This document shows positions 35,728-43,594 of a stretch of 64,000 nucleotides of DNA, piece by piece; position 1 is the first letter of the stretch; the number at the start of each line of letters is the position of its first letter. The notes under the pieces are model-generated. The model worked only from the letters and a program-made list of their open reading frames with translations. It made no database searches and was not told the origin of the DNA. This stretch comes from an uncultured Erysipelotrichaceae bacterium (GTDB taxonomy: Bacteria > Bacillota_I > Bacilli_A > RF39 > UBA660), in the NCBI GenBank assembly GCA_902761685.1, contig CACWLI010000004.1:1-64000 (forward strand), written 5' to 3'. Position numbers and translations under genes: made by a program.

Positions 35728-36580
35728 ATTTTAATCTTAATTTTAATTGTCCACTTTCCTCAATTTCAAATTCACTTTTAGGAAGTGGTTTATTATATCT
35801 AAGTGGTGAATTTAATTTTGATTCTCTAATATTATAGAATTTAACAAAGAAACCAAAATCTCTTAATCTTCTTCTACTAATTTGATATTGTCCATCTTTA
35901 AGTCTAGTTAAACTTTCATCTCTTTCATATTCACAAATAAACTTTTCATATAAATGATTTGCTGCAATATATAATTGTGTTAAATCCATTCCTTGATTTA
36001 TACATTTATCAATCACTTGACGTAACTCTCCTATTTCATCTCCCACAAAATGATATACATCAAATTCATTTGCTAAATCTCTAAAAAATTCATAGTCTTT
36101 TATTTCAGCATGAAAATATAAACATTTTCTTATATAACTTTTATCCATATATTTTAAATCATCTTTATATAGAACAGGAATATATCTAACTCCTCTTTCA
36201 TACTTAGTTTGTTTTTTATCCTCTGGCGTAGTAGTTTCAAGATAAGCAATATTAATATCAGGAGCACATCCATTAATCATCATTGACTCATCCTTAAAAA
36301 TCATTGCTAATTCTTCTTCTGTATATTTAGAAGTAAATTCATCAATTTCACTAATAGTCATTCTTCCTGTATATTTTTTATATAAGTGTCCAGTTAAATA
36401 ATACTTGTCCCCTACTTGATTAACAGTAATATTTCCAAGTAAAAAGCTACTCTTCTTTCTTTCATTAAACTTTCTTACTTCATTTAACAATTTATCTTTT
36501 TCTTCTTTTGTTTCAACAACAGCATTTCTTTGGTTACCATAATATTCTACAAGAAAATATCTCTTTTTCTCTTCTTTCAT
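35726..36580 (-). CDS. Cytosolic protein of unknown function
   Basis: The 284-residue protein has no signal peptide or membrane helix. It is rich in Tyr, Glu and Lys with alternating beta and helical stretches; the motif YHFVGDEIGELRQVIDKCIN and the basic SRRRLRDFGFF segment are its most distinctive parts. I recognise no family. A strong promoter and GGGGTGAAA ribosome site suggest steady expression. It lies directly upstream of spoIIGA behind a terminator and diverges from the bL28-like gene. Confidence 0.75.
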   Translation of the reverse strand: MKEEKKRYFLVEYYGNQRNAVVETKEEKDKLLNEVRKFNERKKSSFLLGNITVNQVGDKYYLTGHLYKKYTGRMTISEIDEFTSKYTEEELAMIFKDESMMINGCAPDINIAYLETTTPEDKKQTKYERGVRYIPVLYKDDLKYMDKSYIRKCLYFHAEIKDYEFFRDLANEFDVYHFVGDEIGELRQVIDKCINQGMDLTQLYIAANHLYEKFICEYERDESLTRLKDGQYQISRRRLRDFGFFVKFYNIRESKLNSPLRYNKPLPKSEFEIEESGQLKLRLK

Positions 36581-36609
36581 ATCGATTTCACCCCTTAAAA
36601 ATTGGTTAT

Positions 36610-36638
36610 ATTATATCAAAATACCTTAAAAAAGTCAA
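36610..36638 (-). promoter_or_regulatory. Promoter of the unknown gene at 35726
   Basis: TTGACT (36633-36638) and TATAAT (36610-36615) are exactly 17 bases apart on the minus strand; close to consensus. Confidence 0.85.
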
Positions 36639-36648
36639 TTTTGACTTT
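36631..36648. repeat. Perfect 18-base dyad holding both divergent -35 boxes
   Basis: AAAGTCAA-TT-TTGACTTT is a perfect inverted repeat. Each arm contains a TTGACT box, one for each of the divergent promoters. Confidence 0.8.
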
Positions 36649-36669
36649 ACTTAATTCGAATTTTATGTT
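36641..36669 (+). promoter_or_regulatory. Promoter of the bL28-like gene
   Basis: TTGACT (36641-36646) is followed after 17 bases by TATGTT (36664-36669), a weaker -10. Confidence 0.6.
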
Positions 36670-36706
36670 AAATTAAATGTGGCTTAAAAAGAGGAGGCAA
36701 GTTAAA

Positions 36707-36874
36707 ATGGCAAAAAATATATCAAAAAGAAATAATATGAGTTCTCAAAATAGACCTTTTTCAGAAAAGGCTACTAAAAAAACTCAAAAAGTAAATTTAC
36801 AAGCTACTGTTATCGATGGTAAGAAAGTAAGATTATCAACTAAAGAAATTAGAACTATAAATAAGAATAAATAA
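36707..36874 (+). CDS. rpmB: Ribosomal protein bL28-like
   Basis: The ATG at 36707 follows GAGGAGG by nine bases; an ATG ten codons upstream is part of the leader. The 55-residue product is highly basic. Its second half, KVNLQATVIDGKKVRLSTKE, matches the bL28 pattern (PNLQ, DGK, VS-ARA). The first half lacks the usual C-x-x-TG and SHAN motifs, so this is a short, divergent form. bL28 binds near the exit site of the large ribosomal subunit. The assignment rests on the C-terminal half only. Confidence 0.7.
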   Translation: MAKNISKRNNMSSQNRPFSEKATKKTQKVNLQATVIDGKKVRLSTKEIRTINKNK

Positions 36875-36895
36875 GTCAGTTAAACTGATTTTTTT
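36873..36895 (+). terminator. Rho-independent terminator of the bL28-like gene
   Basis: AAGTCAGT pairs with ACTGATTT around TAA, followed by a T run. The stem overlaps the stop codon. Confidence 0.7.
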
Positions 36896-36904
36896 ATTGC
36901 AATT

Positions 36905-36931
36905 AAAAAAGGTCTTTTTTAAGGCCTTTTT
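36905..36931 (-). terminator. Terminator of the WXG100 cluster
   Basis: AAAAAGGCCTT and AAGACCTTTTTT pair with one mismatch, followed by T residues on the minus strand. The stop codon of the last gene overlaps the stem. Confidence 0.7.
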
Positions 36932-38495
36932 AAATTGTTTCAAAATCATCATATTTTTCTTCAAATCCTGAAGTGTTTTCAGTTGTTGAAGAACTATCTT
37001 CATAAGCATAACTATAATCATCTTCATAATCATCTTCATCATACTTATCTTTATTTTTCATAATTCCTACAACACCAGCTGTTGCAGCAACGCCTGCAAG
37101 GCCAACACCTGCTAATACTGCACCATAATTAGTACCCTTCTTAGCAGTTGTTTTTGGTGTTGGAACTGGTAAATCTTCTACAGTATCACTTGGATCAATT
37201 CCATCAAGAACGCCTTCTGTTCCATCAATTAATGTATCTTCCAAATTATTATCTAATATTTCAACAATAGCTGGACTTTCCATTAATGAAGGATCAATAT
37301 AATCATCTAAAGTTAAGTCTGGTTCACTAATAACATCATCAGGACTACTTGAACTAGAAGTACTACTAGATGGTGTTACGGTTGAAACTGTTGTAACACT
37401 AGGTCCAGTAGTTGTTGGTTGACTTGTTGGAGTTGTTGTTGGCTGATCTGATGGTGTTGTTGGTTGATCTGTTGTTGGTTGATCTGTTGGAGTTGTTGTT
37501 GATGTAGATGTATCAGTTATCAACGCTAATAAGTTATAATCATCATTAGCATCTAATGAATCCATTAACATTGCTATTCTAAGCATATCTTCATTAATAG
37601 TACCATCTTCATTAAATATATCAAATCCATACAAATCTATAATTTTCTTACGTAAATCAGCATTTTTTCCTAATGCGGTTAACAATTGTTTAGATAAACT
37701 ACTTAATTCATTAGAATCAACTAAATCAATACCATATTTTTCACGTAATAATTTAACAACATCATATTTATCATTAGGATTCTTTGCATCTATTAATAAC
37801 ATCATTGCAAGTTTATCTCTATCAACTTTACCATTTGCATCAAAAATATCAAACCCATAAAGTTTCACTAATTCATCACGAATTTCTGGATGAGCAGTAT
37901 ATGCTTGCTCAAGCTTACTTTTAACTGCCTGCAATAATACTGATGGTACTCCAAGCTTGCCAGCTTTAATATCAGCAATTTCACTTTCTGAATAACCTAC
38001 TTCAGTTAATTTTGCAACCATTGCTGTTTGCTCAGCTTCAGTAAATCTCTCCCATGCTTTTGATGTTAATGTATAAAGATCAAGTGGTTTAATTCCAGTT
38101 AAATCTGATGTTGGCAAATCAGTTTGTGGTGTATCACTTGGAGATCCTGGGCCAGAAACAGCGGCAGCAGGTCCAGCTGCCGCTGTGGCAACAGATGAAG
38201 ATAAATCACTTGTGCTTGCAGAACTGCTTGCCGTATCTGCATCAGTTTTCTTAGCTTCAGCTATAGTACTTTCTAACCAAGTATAAACTGCTTGCATTTC
38301 ATTTTCATCAGTAGATGTAGTATTTTTTACACTATTTATATCACTAAAATAGCCTTCATAGTGTTCTATTATTCTACCATCTAAACTATTTGTTGAAGTA
38401 ATACCAGATACAATTTCACCCATTGTAGTCTTAACAGTATTTACTTTTTCTAGTGCTCCATCAAGAGCAGCAAAATCATAAGTTTTCTCTGCCAT
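36930..38495 (-). CDS. Large membrane-anchored protein of a WXG100 cluster, unknown
   Basis: The start is the ATG at 38495, preceded by AGAGGTGAT; the 521-residue product begins MAEKTYDFAAL. Residues 1-85 are helical and could be WXG-like. Two related modules follow, each with LYGFDIF, a Gly-containing loop and a helix ending MLxD (about 204-245 and 279-320). Next are a Thr/Pro/Ser-rich linker (about 328-400), one membrane helix (about 458-480) and an acidic Tyr-rich tail. No Sec signal is present. Together with two WXG100 genes this looks like a substrate or component of a type VII-like system. I do not recognise the family. Confidence 0.75.
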   Translation of the reverse strand: MAEKTYDFAALDGALEKVNTVKTTMGEIVSGITSTNSLDGRIIEHYEGYFSDINSVKNTTSTDENEMQAVYTWLESTIAEAKKTDADTASSSASTSDLSSSVATAAAGPAAAVSGPGSPSDTPQTDLPTSDLTGIKPLDLYTLTSKAWERFTEAEQTAMVAKLTEVGYSESEIADIKAGKLGVPSVLLQAVKSKLEQAYTAHPEIRDELVKLYGFDIFDANGKVDRDKLAMMLLIDAKNPNDKYDVVKLLREKYGIDLVDSNELSSLSKQLLTALGKNADLRKKIIDLYGFDIFNEDGTINEDMLRIAMLMDSLDANDDYNLLALITDTSTSTTTPTDQPTTDQPTTPSDQPTTTPTSQPTTTGPSVTTVSTVTPSSSTSSSSSPDDVISEPDLTLDDYIDPSLMESPAIVEILDNNLEDTLIDGTEGVLDGIDPSDTVEDLPVPTPKTTAKKGTNYGAVLAGVGLAGVAATAGVVGIMKNKDKYDEDDYEDDYSYAYEDSSSTTENTSGFEEKYDDFETI

Positions 38496-38506
38496 TAGTA
38501 TCACCT

Positions 38507-39601
38507 CTAATCATTCACTATACGATTTTTATCGTATGGAAGACCCTTTCCAGTTACACTTTGAAATTTTTCTATTATATTTTCCATTTCTTCAATATTT
38601 GCCTTTGTAAATCCACTCACGTCAACTTGAATAACTTTAACTGCTGTATATTTTGTAAAAACAACCATATATGGTTGTGGATACACTTTCCATACACAAT
38701 ATCCAGTTTCATCTCTTTGACCATCACTTGGTAATGTTTTTAAAATAGCAGTTGACGAGCTTGCTGCTGCTGATGTATCAACAATTCTTTCTATTGGATC
38801 ACCAATTCTTGTTCCATTTATTTCAGTTATTGTTTTTTTCAACAGTAATTCTCTAGTTTCTTCTCTTTTTCCTCTTAATTCTTCATTAAAAGTTTTTATA
38901 ATACTAGTTACTTCACCACTATCCATGCTTCCAATTTTTGATTTTCCTTGGGTAGTATTTTCTAAAGCAGTCTTCATTTTTTCAATATTTGGTTTTGCAG
39001 TTTCACCAGTGTAAAAAGCTTCTGAATTTGTAGCAGATAATGTTGCATCAATCTCTCCAATTAATGTAATAACTTTATCTGAATCTGCAGTTGCTTTAGT
39101 GTGAAAATTTTCAAAGTTAGTACCATTTTCTTCTTTTATTATATGTTCATATAATAAATCTGGATCCATAATTGGACCTTGTCCAATAACACTAGCAATA
39201 GTAAACTTGTATGTTCCGTCTTCAGCACCTGTAGTACTAGCTTTTTCGCTATCAGTTTCTTCGCTTTGTTCTTCTGAACCATCAGTTGCTGGAGTTTCTT
39301 CTACTGCGGCTGCAGCTTCAGCTTTATATACTTCACTGTATTCAGCAACATAATTTTGTACTTTAGTACCAAGATTTGAATAAGTCCAAGTTCCATCACC
39401 AAACCAATCTGTAGTATCTCCAGCAGCTTGTTGTTGAACTATATATACCGCTATTTGACGTGGATCACTTACTACTTTTCCATTTGCATCATAAAAAGTG
39501 TAATCATATGAAGATGTTCCAATAGAACCTGCATTAGATGTATCATTATAACAATCATATGATACAATTGTAGTTGACCAACTTTCACTTGTAGAGTCCA
39601 T
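38507..39601 (-). CDS. WXG100-cluster protein of unknown function
   Basis: The ATG at 39601 is preceded by GGCGGTG; a GTG three codons upstream is also possible. The 364-residue protein has no signal peptide or membrane helix. The N-terminal part is rich in Ser, Thr, Tyr and Trp, a Glu/Ser/Thr-rich linker sits at about 95-130, and the second half is helical. Its helical part (about 160-270) has the length of WXG-type hairpins but lacks a clear W-x-G. It lies 27 bases after one WXG100 gene and 11 bases before the anchored gene. Confidence 0.7.
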   Translation of the reverse strand: MDSTSESWSTTIVSYDCYNDTSNAGSIGTSSYDYTFYDANGKVVSDPRQIAVYIVQQQAAGDTTDWFGDGTWTYSNLGTKVQNYVAEYSEVYKAEAAAAVEETPATDGSEEQSEETDSEKASTTGAEDGTYKFTIASVIGQGPIMDPDLLYEHIIKEENGTNFENFHTKATADSDKVITLIGEIDATLSATNSEAFYTGETAKPNIEKMKTALENTTQGKSKIGSMDSGEVTSIIKTFNEELRGKREETRELLLKKTITEINGTRIGDPIERIVDTSAAASSSTAILKTLPSDGQRDETGYCVWKVYPQPYMVVFTKYTAVKVIQVDVSGFTKANIEEMENIIEKFQSVTGKGLPYDKNRIVND

Positions 39602-39628
39602 ATATTTCACCGCCTTATTATTCTTTTA

Positions 39629-39943
39629 TTAATTTCTACCTGTTAAATCTGTAGAATTTTTCATAGCTTGATCTTGAGCTTGATATTCTGCTTCTTTTTG
39701 AGTAGTATTCTTTTTCAATTGTGCATGAATTTCAGCCATTGTATTATTTATTTTATTTGCTGATTCAGTAAATGTTCTTTTATATTGTTCAGCAGCATCT
39801 CCAGAATAAGCGTCTGCTACTGCAGCTGGTATATTAGTAATTAAATTCCCTAAAATGTCAGCCATTTTACTTTTACAACCTTCTACTTCATCTAAAATTG
39901 CTTGGATTTTATTATAATCCATTCCTGACATACTTCCGTTCAT
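39629..39943 (-). CDS. WXG100-family protein (YSG variant)
   Basis: The ATG at 39943 has AGGAGGTGA upstream, giving 104 residues starting MNGSMSGMDYNK. It is two long helices joined by a turn with AYSGDAAEQYKRTF, which fits the W-x-G position with Tyr in place of Trp. WXG100 proteins form small helical hairpin dimers secreted by type VII systems. Together with the next gene upstream it could form a heterodimer. No ESX ATPase is in the window. Confidence 0.8.
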   Translation of the reverse strand: MNGSMSGMDYNKIQAILDEVEGCKSKMADILGNLITNIPAAVADAYSGDAAEQYKRTFTESANKINNTMAEIHAQLKKNTTQKEAEYQAQDQAMKNSTDLTGRN

Positions 39944-39982
39944 TAAGTTCACCTCCTATATTAATATTTTATAAAAACGATA

Positions 39983-40276
39983 TTAAGCACCATGTTCAAA
40001 TCTATCCCATGAATTTGCTTGTTCTCTTAAATTATTAGCAATACTCATCATATTGTTATATGCATTTGTGAAATCTTCTTCTTTAGCATTAAAGCTTGTA
40101 ATAAATTCTTCTGCTTGAGGTCCATACCATGCTGTATGTCCAGCATCACTTCCTATTTCATTTTGCATTTTTGTAAATAAATTTTCTTTTTCATGTTTGA
40201 ATTGTTCTGCTGAATTTTCAATTTGTGATGCTATTGCTCTTAGTCTTTCACTATCTTGTTTAACTACTCCTGACAT
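39983..40276 (-). CDS. WXG100-family protein (ESAT-6-like)
   Basis: The ATG at 40276 follows AAGGTGGTG; a longer frame upstream has no support. The 97-residue product has the canonical hairpin motif TAWYGPQAEEF and length. It is the first gene of a four-gene cluster, and its own promoter lies at 40346-40374. Secretion of such proteins needs an EssC-type ATPase, which must be elsewhere. Confidence 0.88.
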   Translation of the reverse strand: MSGVVKQDSERLRAIASQIENSAEQFKHEKENLFTKMQNEIGSDAGHTAWYGPQAEEFITSFNAKEEDFTNAYNNMMSIANNLREQANSWDRFEHGA

Positions 40277-40345
40277 TTTTTCACCACCTTCCGATTTATT
40301 ATTTATAATAACCAAGTATATCTTACCTAGCTTGTTACAATAATA

Positions 40346-40374
40346 ATTTTATCATATAGAAATTTTTTAGTAAA
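40346..40374 (-). promoter_or_regulatory. Promoter of the WXG100 cluster
   Basis: TTTACT (40369-40374) and TAAAAT (40346-40351) are exactly 17 bases apart on the minus strand. Confidence 0.65.
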
Positions 40375-40391
40375 TATTACTTTACAAAAAA

Positions 40392-40416
40392 AAAAATACT
40401 AGCAACTAGTATTTTT
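40392..40416 (-). terminator. Rho-independent terminator of murB
   Basis: AAAAATACTAG and CTAGTATTTTT form a perfect stem around three bases, followed by a long T run on the minus strand. The murB stop codon overlaps the stem. Confidence 0.9.
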
Positions 40417-41293
40417 ATTTAATTATTTCTTGTTCTAAAATCAAATCAATATCATAATTATCTTTTACATCTTTTTTTATTTTATCAATTAATTTTAGTA
40501 TATCTTCTTGTGTAGCATTATCCTCATTAATTATGAAATTAGCATGTTTATAACTTACCATTGCTCCACCAATTTTATATCCTTTTAAACCTAAATCATC
40601 AATTAATTTTCCAGATGCATACCCTTCAGGATTCCTAAAAACACTTCCATTTGATGGATGAGATAAATCCTGTGATGCTATTCTCTTATTTGTTCTTTCA
40701 AGGACTAATGCTTTTAATTCTTCTAAATTTGATTCTTCTACTTTAAACTTACAAGATAAAACTATCCAATCTTTCTTTTCTTTTAAAATAGAATATCTAT
40801 ATTTAAAATCTAATTTTGAATTATCTAATTCTACAATGTCTTTTCCATTATATATAGTGGCACTAATTAATACTTCACCAATACTACTTCCATAACATCC
40901 CGCATTTCCATATACTGCTCCACCTATAGTACCAGGTACCCCAACAGCAAAATCAAGACCACTATATCCCTTACTCGTAATTTCATTTGCTAGTTTGTTT
41001 AACATACATCCAGCTTCACAATAAACTATATCATCTTCTAGTCGATAACTATTAAGATTTGTTAGTTTAATTATTACTCCATCATAATATGGAGGTAATA
41101 TTATATTTGAAGCATTACCAATTATCATGTATTTTGATTTATTATTATTTAATATATCAATAATTTTTATTAACTCTTCTTCATTATTTGGCTCAATAAA
41201 ATATTTAGTAGTACATTCTAATTTAAATGTATTATACTTTTTTAAATCAAAGTTTTCTTTTATTTCACAAATAGATTTTAATTCATTAATCAT
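40415..41293 (-). CDS. murB: UDP-N-acetylenolpyruvoylglucosamine reductase
   Basis: The 292-residue protein has the FAD-binding PCMH domain (YMIIGNASNIIL), GVPGTIGGAVYGNAGCYG and the C-terminal SNGSVFRNPEG segment containing the proton-donor serine. It makes UDP-MurNAc for peptidoglycan. Its start overlaps the stop of the upstream gene as TAATG. Confidence 0.96.
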   Translation of the reverse strand: MINELKSICEIKENFDLKKYNTFKLECTTKYFIEPNNEEELIKIIDILNNNKSKYMIIGNASNIILPPYYDGVIIKLTNLNSYRLEDDIVYCEAGCMLNKLANEITSKGYSGLDFAVGVPGTIGGAVYGNAGCYGSSIGEVLISATIYNGKDIVELDNSKLDFKYRYSILKEKKDWIVLSCKFKVEESNLEELKALVLERTNKRIASQDLSHPSNGSVFRNPEGYASGKLIDDLGLKGYKIGGAMVSYKHANFIINEDNATQEDILKLIDKIKKDVKDNYDIDLILEQEIIK

Positions 41294-41832
41294 TATTCTA
41301 AATAATCCTCTATACTTTCGCTACCAGTTAAATACATAGTAATTTTACCATTAGTTATTTTTATAAGTGTTATATCATTAATTGAAAGTTCACTTACATT
41401 ACTTGCATTCTTATTAGCAGTTTCTCCTTTTACTTTAGCATTTTCTTTTAAACTCATATCAACTTTATAATAAACATGTGATTTATCATTACTAATTAAT
41501 TGATTAATATAAGAATCTGATGTTATTGAACTTTCATAATTATCAAATAATACAAAGTATTCTTTATCACTTCTATTAAATACAGTTGATACTGGTATAT
41601 ATTCATAACTAATAGTAGCTGCTTCTTTGCTTGGGGCAGTATATCCTTTTTCAAAAACTCCTAGTTTTTTCATTCCAAGTACTAGTAAATACATAACACC
41701 AATAAATACAAGTACACCAATCAAAGTTTTTATAAAACCAAAAGCTGAATTCTTTGGTGTTGTTTCAACTACATTTTTATTTCTTTCTCTTTTTTTATTT
41801 TTATATTTTAGTTGCATTTTGTTTTTTGCCAT
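41293..41832 (-). CDS. Membrane-anchored protein with a thioredoxin-like tail
   Basis: The ATG at 41832 follows GGAGATGAT, giving 179 residues. A Lys/Arg-rich cytosolic N-terminus precedes one membrane helix (about 33-55). The outer part has EYFVLFDNYESS, YYKVDM and an end segment DITLIKITNGKITMYLTGSE that resembles the last strands and helix of thioredoxins. There is no Cys-x-x-Cys, so redox activity is not expected. This fold assignment is an inference. It is translationally coupled to murB. Confidence 0.65.
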   Translation of the reverse strand: MAKNKMQLKYKNKKRERNKNVVETTPKNSAFGFIKTLIGVLVFIGVMYLLVLGMKKLGVFEKGYTAPSKEAATISYEYIPVSTVFNRSDKEYFVLFDNYESSITSDSYINQLISNDKSHVYYKVDMSLKENAKVKGETANKNASNVSELSINDITLIKITNGKITMYLTGSESIEDYLE

Positions 41833-41853
41833 ATAAATCATCTCCACACAAAA

Positions 41854-41883
41854 ATTATAGCATATTTTTAATAATTATATCAA
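41854..41883 (-). promoter_or_regulatory. Promoter of the thioredoxin-like gene and murB
   Basis: TTGATA (41878-41883) and TATAAT (41854-41859) are 18 bases apart on the minus strand. Confidence 0.75.
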
Positions 41884-41942
41884 TTTTTAATAATATTTAT
41901 TATTAAAATAAGCTATTTTTCTTGATTTATAATAATTATATG

Positions 41943-41971
41943 TTGATTTTTATTAACTTTTATAATATAAT
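41943..41971 (+). promoter_or_regulatory. Promoter of rpsD
   Basis: TTGATT (41943-41948) and TATAAT (41966-41971) are exactly 17 bases apart, placing the transcript start near 41978. Confidence 0.8.
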
Positions 41972-41977
41972 TTATTA

Positions 41978-42127
41978 AGTATTTAAGTGGCAGTACTATA
42001 AGTAGTTATAACGTGTTTCATGAAAAAGATTAGTAACCTCTGCCAGGGCGAACATCAGTATTTGAAACTCCCTATAATGAATTATAGAAGCCTTTTAGTA
42101 CAAATATTTGTAAAAGGAGGTAAATCT
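41978..42127 (+). promoter_or_regulatory. Structured rpsD leader (possible S4 autoregulation)
   Basis: The leader is about 150 bases. TGGCAG (41988-41993) pairs with CTGCCA (42040-42045), enclosing a TATAA/TTATA hairpin. Further on, CTATAA/TTATAG forms another hairpin, and CCTTTT...AAAAGG immediately precedes and partly includes the ribosome site AAAAGGAGG. S4 is known to repress its own messenger in several bacteria; that this leader does so is inferred. Confidence 0.6.
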
Positions 42128-42727
42128 ATGTCAAGATACACAGGACCTGCGTTCAAAAAATCTAGAAGATATGGTTTTTCTACTCTTGAAACTGGAAAAG
42201 AACTAAGACGTAAACAACAAGCTCCTGGAATTCATGGAACTAGTAGAAAAAAACTTAGTGAATATGGTGTTCAATTACAAGAAAAACAAAAAGTTAGATT
42301 TATGTATGGACTTTCTGAAAAACAATTAAGAAAGACTTTTGAAGCAGCTGGTAAAATGCAAGGTATTCATGGTGTTAACTTACTATTATTACTAGAAAGT
42401 AGACTTGATAATTTAGTATATCGTATGGGATTTGCTAAAACTAGAAGAGCTGCTAGACAACTAGTTAACCATGGACACATTTTAGTTGATGGTAAAAGAG
42501 TTGATATTCCATCTTATAGAGTTAAAGTTGGAAGTACAATTACTTTAAAAGAAGCTTCACTTGATCATCCAGTAGTAACTGAATGCATGAATATGGATAT
42601 TACAATTCCAGCATTTGTTAATGTTGATAAAACTAAAAAAGTTGGAACTTATGTAAGATATCCTGAACGTGAAGAATTAAATGCTGAAATTAATGAAGCA
42701 TTAATCGTTGAATTCTACAATAGATAG
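42128..42727 (+). CDS. rpsD: Small-subunit ribosomal protein uS4
   Basis: The ATG at 42128 follows AAAGGAGGT and gives 199 residues starting [17 protein letters not shown]. An N-terminal extension in the same frame is the leader, not protein. The S4 RNA-binding domain ([20 protein letters not shown]) is at about 90-150. uS4 starts assembly of the 30S subunit. It is free-standing, as in Bacillus. Confidence 0.97.
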   Translation: MSRYTGPAFKKSRRYGFSTLETGKELRRKQQAPGIHGTSRKKLSEYGVQLQEKQKVRFMYGLSEKQLRKTFEAAGKMQGIHGVNLLLLLESRLDNLVYRMGFAKTRRAARQLVNHGHILVDGKRVDIPSYRVKVGSTITLKEASLDHPVVTECMNMDITIPAFVNVDKTKKVGTYVRYPEREELNAEINEALIVEFYNR

Positions 42728-42734
42728 TAAACTA

Positions 42735-42760
42735 AAAGACTTGATCTATATCAAGTCTTT
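42735..42760. terminator. Terminator between rpsD and folD-like gene
   Basis: AAAGACTTGAT and ATCAAGTCTTT form a perfect stem around CTAT, with a strong T run on the plus strand and a shorter one on the minus strand. Confidence 0.85.
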
Positions 42761-42761
42761 T

Positions 42762-43592
42762 TTATTTTATTTCATTTTGTCTTTTATATGCTATCATTGT
42801 ATTTTTTAACAACATAGAAACATATATTTCATATATTTCATTATATAATGTTGCAAAATAACTTATATTGTTTTCTACATTTGGATTAATATCACCATAG
42901 ATGTTATTATCTATAAGATTTATTCCTAAATCTATAATGATAGAATCTTTTTTTATCATAGTTTTATCAATAAAATATTTTTTGTTAGCTGATACTATTA
43001 ATATATCTGCTTTTTTTGTATAATCTTTTAAATTATTATTTTTAGAATTACATATTGTAACACTAGATTTTTTATAAATAAATTTAGTTATTAATGATTG
43101 TTCAAAAAAAACATTATCGTCAACTATAACTATATTTTTATTTTCTAAATCAACTTTATTATAGTCAAATAATTCTATTATACTTTTTGAAATACATGGA
43201 GTAAATATATGCGTATTATTAATTATTTTTCCCTTTGATATATCAGTTAAAGAGTCAATATCTTTATCAGGAGAAATTGCATTTATTATTAAATCTGTTT
43301 TTTTATTCTCTAATAAATTTAATAATATAGCATTAACATTTTTATCTTTGTTTAATTCTTTTATTTTTTTTATTATAGTCTTCTCTTCAGCATCTTCAGT
43401 ATAATTAAAATTCATAATACTTATGTCACAATACTCACACGCTTTTTTTATATTATCTAAATGTAAGTTTCTTATTTTATCACTACTAATAGATATTACT
43501 GCAAGTATTGGAGTTACTTTATATGAGTCACTTTCTAATTTAACTTCATTTTTAATTTTGTTACTTAATAGTTTTCCATCTAGGATTTGCAT
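42762..43592 (-). CDS. FolD-like protein with degenerate active and cofactor sites
   Basis: The 276-residue protein follows the FolD layout: N-terminal catalytic domain, a DKDID segment (109-113), TPCIS (131-135), and a Rossmann part with ADILIVSANKKYFID and IDLGIN. Key FolD features are missing: the catalytic Lys is Ile48 (LDNIKKACE), QLPLP is NLLEN, the VGRS nucleotide loop is VDDN (157-160), and the TPVPGGVGPMT motif is gone (about 247-258). It is unlikely to be a normal methylenetetrahydrofolate dehydrogenase/cyclohydrolase. It is co-transcribed with the cyclophilin (two-base gap). Confidence 0.75.
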   Translation of the reverse strand: MQILDGKLLSNKIKNEVKLESDSYKVTPILAVISISSDKIRNLHLDNIKKACEYCDISIMNFNYTEDAEEKTIIKKIKELNKDKNVNAILLNLLENKKTDLIINAISPDKDIDSLTDISKGKIINNTHIFTPCISKSIIELFDYNKVDLENKNIVIVDDNVFFEQSLITKFIYKKSSVTICNSKNNNLKDYTKKADILIVSANKKYFIDKTMIKKDSIIIDLGINLIDNNIYGDINPNVENNISYFATLYNEIYEIYVSMLLKNTMIAYKRQNEIK

Positions 43593-43594
43593 TA

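Noticed and set aside
37530..37890. EF-hand calcium loops in the anchored WXG100-cluster protein
   Set aside because: The Asp/Asn/Gly spacing does not match DxDxDG with a Glu at position 12.
36930..38495. LXG polymorphic toxin
   Set aside because: There is no C-terminal toxin domain; the protein ends in a membrane helix and acidic tail, and no immunity gene follows.
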